From Planctomycetaceae bacterium (GTDB lineage: Bacteria; Planctomycetota; Phycisphaerae; Phycisphaerales; SM1A02), in assembly GCA_027488265.1 (NCBI GenBank), contig JAIYCA010000264.1, positions 1 through 7,093 of the forward strand: DNA of 7,093 nucleotides, given 5' to 3'. Within the stretch, counting starts at the first letter, position 1. Each line of letters opens with the position of its first letter. Under the pieces are notes generated by a model, which saw only the letters and a program-made list of their open reading frames with translations, was not told the DNA's origin and did not search any database. This document shows positions 5,485-7,093 of the stretch, piece by piece. Made by a program: the position numbers and the translations under genes.

Positions 5485-7093
5485 ATGAGCGACGACATGA
5501 GTGACCAACCAATGAGCCCGAAGCAACTCCCGTCACGCAGCGCACGATCGCGCGCCCATCATGCCGTTGCTTCGGCGCTGCCTCGTGGCACCGTCGCGCG
5601 CGGCATCCTCGCCATCGCGGCGCTCGCTGCAGTTGGTGGCATCGTGGGCTCGGTCGCGGCGCGTGGCGGCACCGGTCAGAAGAAGGTTCCAACGACCGCA
5701 GCCGACTTCTTCCAGCCCGGCACGCAACCTGAGCCGAATCCTGATGTCTTCGCTCCAATCAATGGTGCCATCAACTGCCAATACTGCCACTCGGACTACG
5801 GCGACCAAGTTGCGCCGTACGACACGTGGATCACGAGCCTTATGGGGCAGAGCGCGCGCGACCCTGTGTGGCATGCCGCGCTCGCCATTGCGAATCAGGA
5901 CGCGAACGTCGGCGGCGAGACCTGCATCCGCTGCCACTCGCCGGCGGGCTGGCTCTCCGGAAAGTCGGCGGACGGCAAGATCGATGACTTCGGCGCCGAA
6001 GATTTCGACGGCGTGAACTGCAACGCGTGCCACCGCGTCGTGAACCCCACGCTCGGCCCTGAGAGCGCCGTCGGCTACCCCGGAGATCCCGCGGAACCGG
6101 ACGTTCCGATCATCAGCGCGCTGCAGTCGCAAGGTCTCATCCCGACGGGTGCAGGCAATGGTCGCTACGTGGTTGACCCCGAAGACAACCGTCGTGGACC
6201 ATTCAGCGACGTTCCGGTGAACCTCCACGGCGGCTCGGTGAAGTTGATCACGTCGCCCTATCACCGTTCGAGCGAATTCTGCGGAACCTGCCACGACGTG
6301 AGCAACCCGCTCTACACCAAGAATCCGAAGACGGGCGAGTATGTGTTGAATTCGCTGGGTTCGCCTCACCCGACCCAGAACCCGATGGACATGTTCCCTG
6401 AGCAGCGCACCTACAGCGAATGGCTGAACAGCGCGTATGTGAACGGGGTCCAATACGCCGATCACCGCTACGGCGGAAACGATGCCGATGGCATCGTGTC
6501 GAGTTGCCAAGATTGCCACATGCCGAAGGTGATCGCCGGCGGTTGCCGCTTCTATGAATTCGGCGAGCCATGGTTCGAGCGCACCGACATGCCGCAGCAC
6601 TCGTTCGCCGGCGCGAACACATGGGTGGTGCAAGCAATCCGCCAACAACTTGGCCCAGACGAAGCTGATGCCATTGGCCTCACGCAAGATCGCATCGATC
6701 AGGCTTCCGCGCGCACGATTCAAATGCTGCAGAACGCTTCCGACATGCAAGTCACGCAAGTGGGCTCGCAGGTCAAGGTGCGGGTGATCAATGAGTCGGG
6801 TCACAAGTTGCCGACGGGCTACCCCGAAGGTCGCCGTATGTGGCTCAACGTGAAGTTCACGAATGCGAGTGGTGCAATTGTTGCGGAGCGTGGTGCGTAC
6901 AACAGCGCGACAGCACAACTCGCCACGAAGGACACGAAGGTTTACCAAGCGAAGCAAGGCATTTCGCCTGCCGTCGCCAAGTTGACCGGCCTCCCCGCTG
7001 GGCCTGGCTTCCACCTCGCGCTCGCGAACAAGGTCTTCTCTGACAATCGCATTCCGCCGCGCGGCTTCACCAACGCGTCGTTTAACGCGATTG
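5485..7093 (+). CDS. Exported multihaem cytochrome c (3' end cut by window)
   Basis: The frame runs open from ATG 5485 to the window edge, 536 residues. An in-frame TGA at 5473-5475 fixes the start at 5485 or later; ATGs at 5497 and 5512 are alternatives, and none has a good ribosome site. After an Arg-rich N-terminus, residues 40-59 form a hydrophobic signal or anchor, so the protein acts outside the inner membrane. Five CXXCH haem c sites are visible: C98-QY-CH, C147-IR-CH, C179-NA-CH, C266-GT-CH and C341-QD-CH. H372 (in HSFAGAN) and H440 (in GHKLPTGYPEGRRMW) are candidate distal haem ligands or conserved family histidines. The later region, which should be beta-rich, ends with DNRIPPRGF. 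These marks recall multihaem cytochromes of Planctomycetota and other environmental bacteria. The role is electron transfer; a catalytic role cannot be excluded, and partner and acceptor are unknown. Haem attachment needs a c-type maturation system encoded elsewhere. More haem sites may follow beyond the window. Confidence 0.92.
   Translation, partial: MSDDMSDQPMSPKQLPSRSARSRAHHAVASALPRGTVARGILAIAALAAVGGIVGSVAARGGTGQKKVPTTAADFFQPGTQPEPNPDVFAPINGAINCQYCHSDYGDQVAPYDTWITSLMGQSARDPVWHAALAIANQDANVGGETCIRCHSPAGWLSGKSADGKIDDFGAEDFDGVNCNACHRVVNPTLGPESAVGYPGDPAEPDVPIISALQSQGLIPTGAGNGRYVVDPEDNRRGPFSDVPVNLHGGSVKLITSPYHRSSEFCGTCHDVSNPLYTKNPKTGEYVLNSLGSPHPTQNPMDMFPEQRTYSEWLNSAYVNGVQYADHRYGGNDADGIVSSCQDCHMPKVIAGGCRFYEFGEPWFERTDMPQHSFAGANTWVVQAIRQQLGPDEADAIGLTQDRIDQASARTIQMLQNASDMQVTQVGSQVKVRVINESGHKLPTGYPEGRRMWLNVKFTNASGAIVAERGAYNSATAQLATKDTKVYQAKQGISPAVAKLTGLPAGPGFHLALANKVFSDNRIPPRGFTNASFNAI

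Noticed and set aside
5091..5504. A 137-codon plus-strand frame filling the lipoprotein-cytochrome gap, with several cysteines
   Set aside because: By rough hand count a bit under 60% of its third positions are G or C, against about 70% in a sample of the permease gene. It has no ribosome site, no recognisable domain, and overlaps the cytochrome start. Conservation in relatives would be needed to revive it.
4945..5526. A 193-codon minus-strand frame across the same gap
   Set aside because: It overlaps the lipoprotein signal-peptide region in another frame and the start of the cytochrome gene, and its product is Arg/Ser-rich with no domain.
5533..7014. A 493-codon open frame on the minus strand across the cytochrome gene
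   Set aside because: It lies in exact codon register with the cytochrome, so its stops would need TTA, TCA or CTA codons on the sense strand, which a G+C-rich gene rarely uses. The product is Arg/Val/Ala-rich without domains, while the sense strand has five CXXCH sites.

Overview
The window holds five protein genes from a G+C-rich, probably Gram-negative bacterium. The envelope proteins point that way: a signal peptide, a lipoprotein signal, a peptide-type ABC importer and a multihaem cytochrome c. The protein style, above all the multihaem cytochrome with its GHKLPTGYPEGRRMW and NRIPPRGF signatures, recalls Planctomycetota (Phycisphaerae-like). That assignment is from memory, not from a search, and I hold it loosely.

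Layout. (1) 2-1063, +: the end of a secreted, helix-rich protein of unknown function, lacking only its first few residues. (2) 1267-3261 and 3258-4241, +: a translationally coupled pair (ATGA overlap) made of an OppA-type peptide-binding protein and an OppB/DppB-type permease. The second permease and the ATPases are not here. (3) 4242-4331: a short convergent gap with an 11-bp tandem repeat and candidate hairpin terminators. (4) 4332-5075, -: a lipoprotein of unknown family, with a possible promoter just upstream and an exact 15-bp repeat, itself an inverted repeat, found once in that promoter and once over the signal-peptide codons. (5) 5076-5484: a divergent intergenic region with a perfect 7-bp-stem hairpin and two short direct repeats. 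(6) 5485 to the window end, +: an export-targeted multihaem cytochrome c with five CXXCH sites in the visible 536 residues, running off the edge.

How they fit together. The OppA/OppB pair should bring oligopeptides or a similar ligand across the inner membrane, borrowing OppC and OppD/F from elsewhere in the genome. The cytochrome should carry electrons in the periplasm or at the membrane. Nothing in the window ties transporter, lipoprotein and cytochrome into one pathway, and gene orientation divides them into at least three transcription units. I see no RNA gene, CRISPR array, insertion sequence, toxin-antitoxin pair or phage gene. I did not find a clearly new system. The best leads are the paired inverted repeat around the lipoprotein start, the structured region upstream of the cytochrome, and the cytochrome itself.
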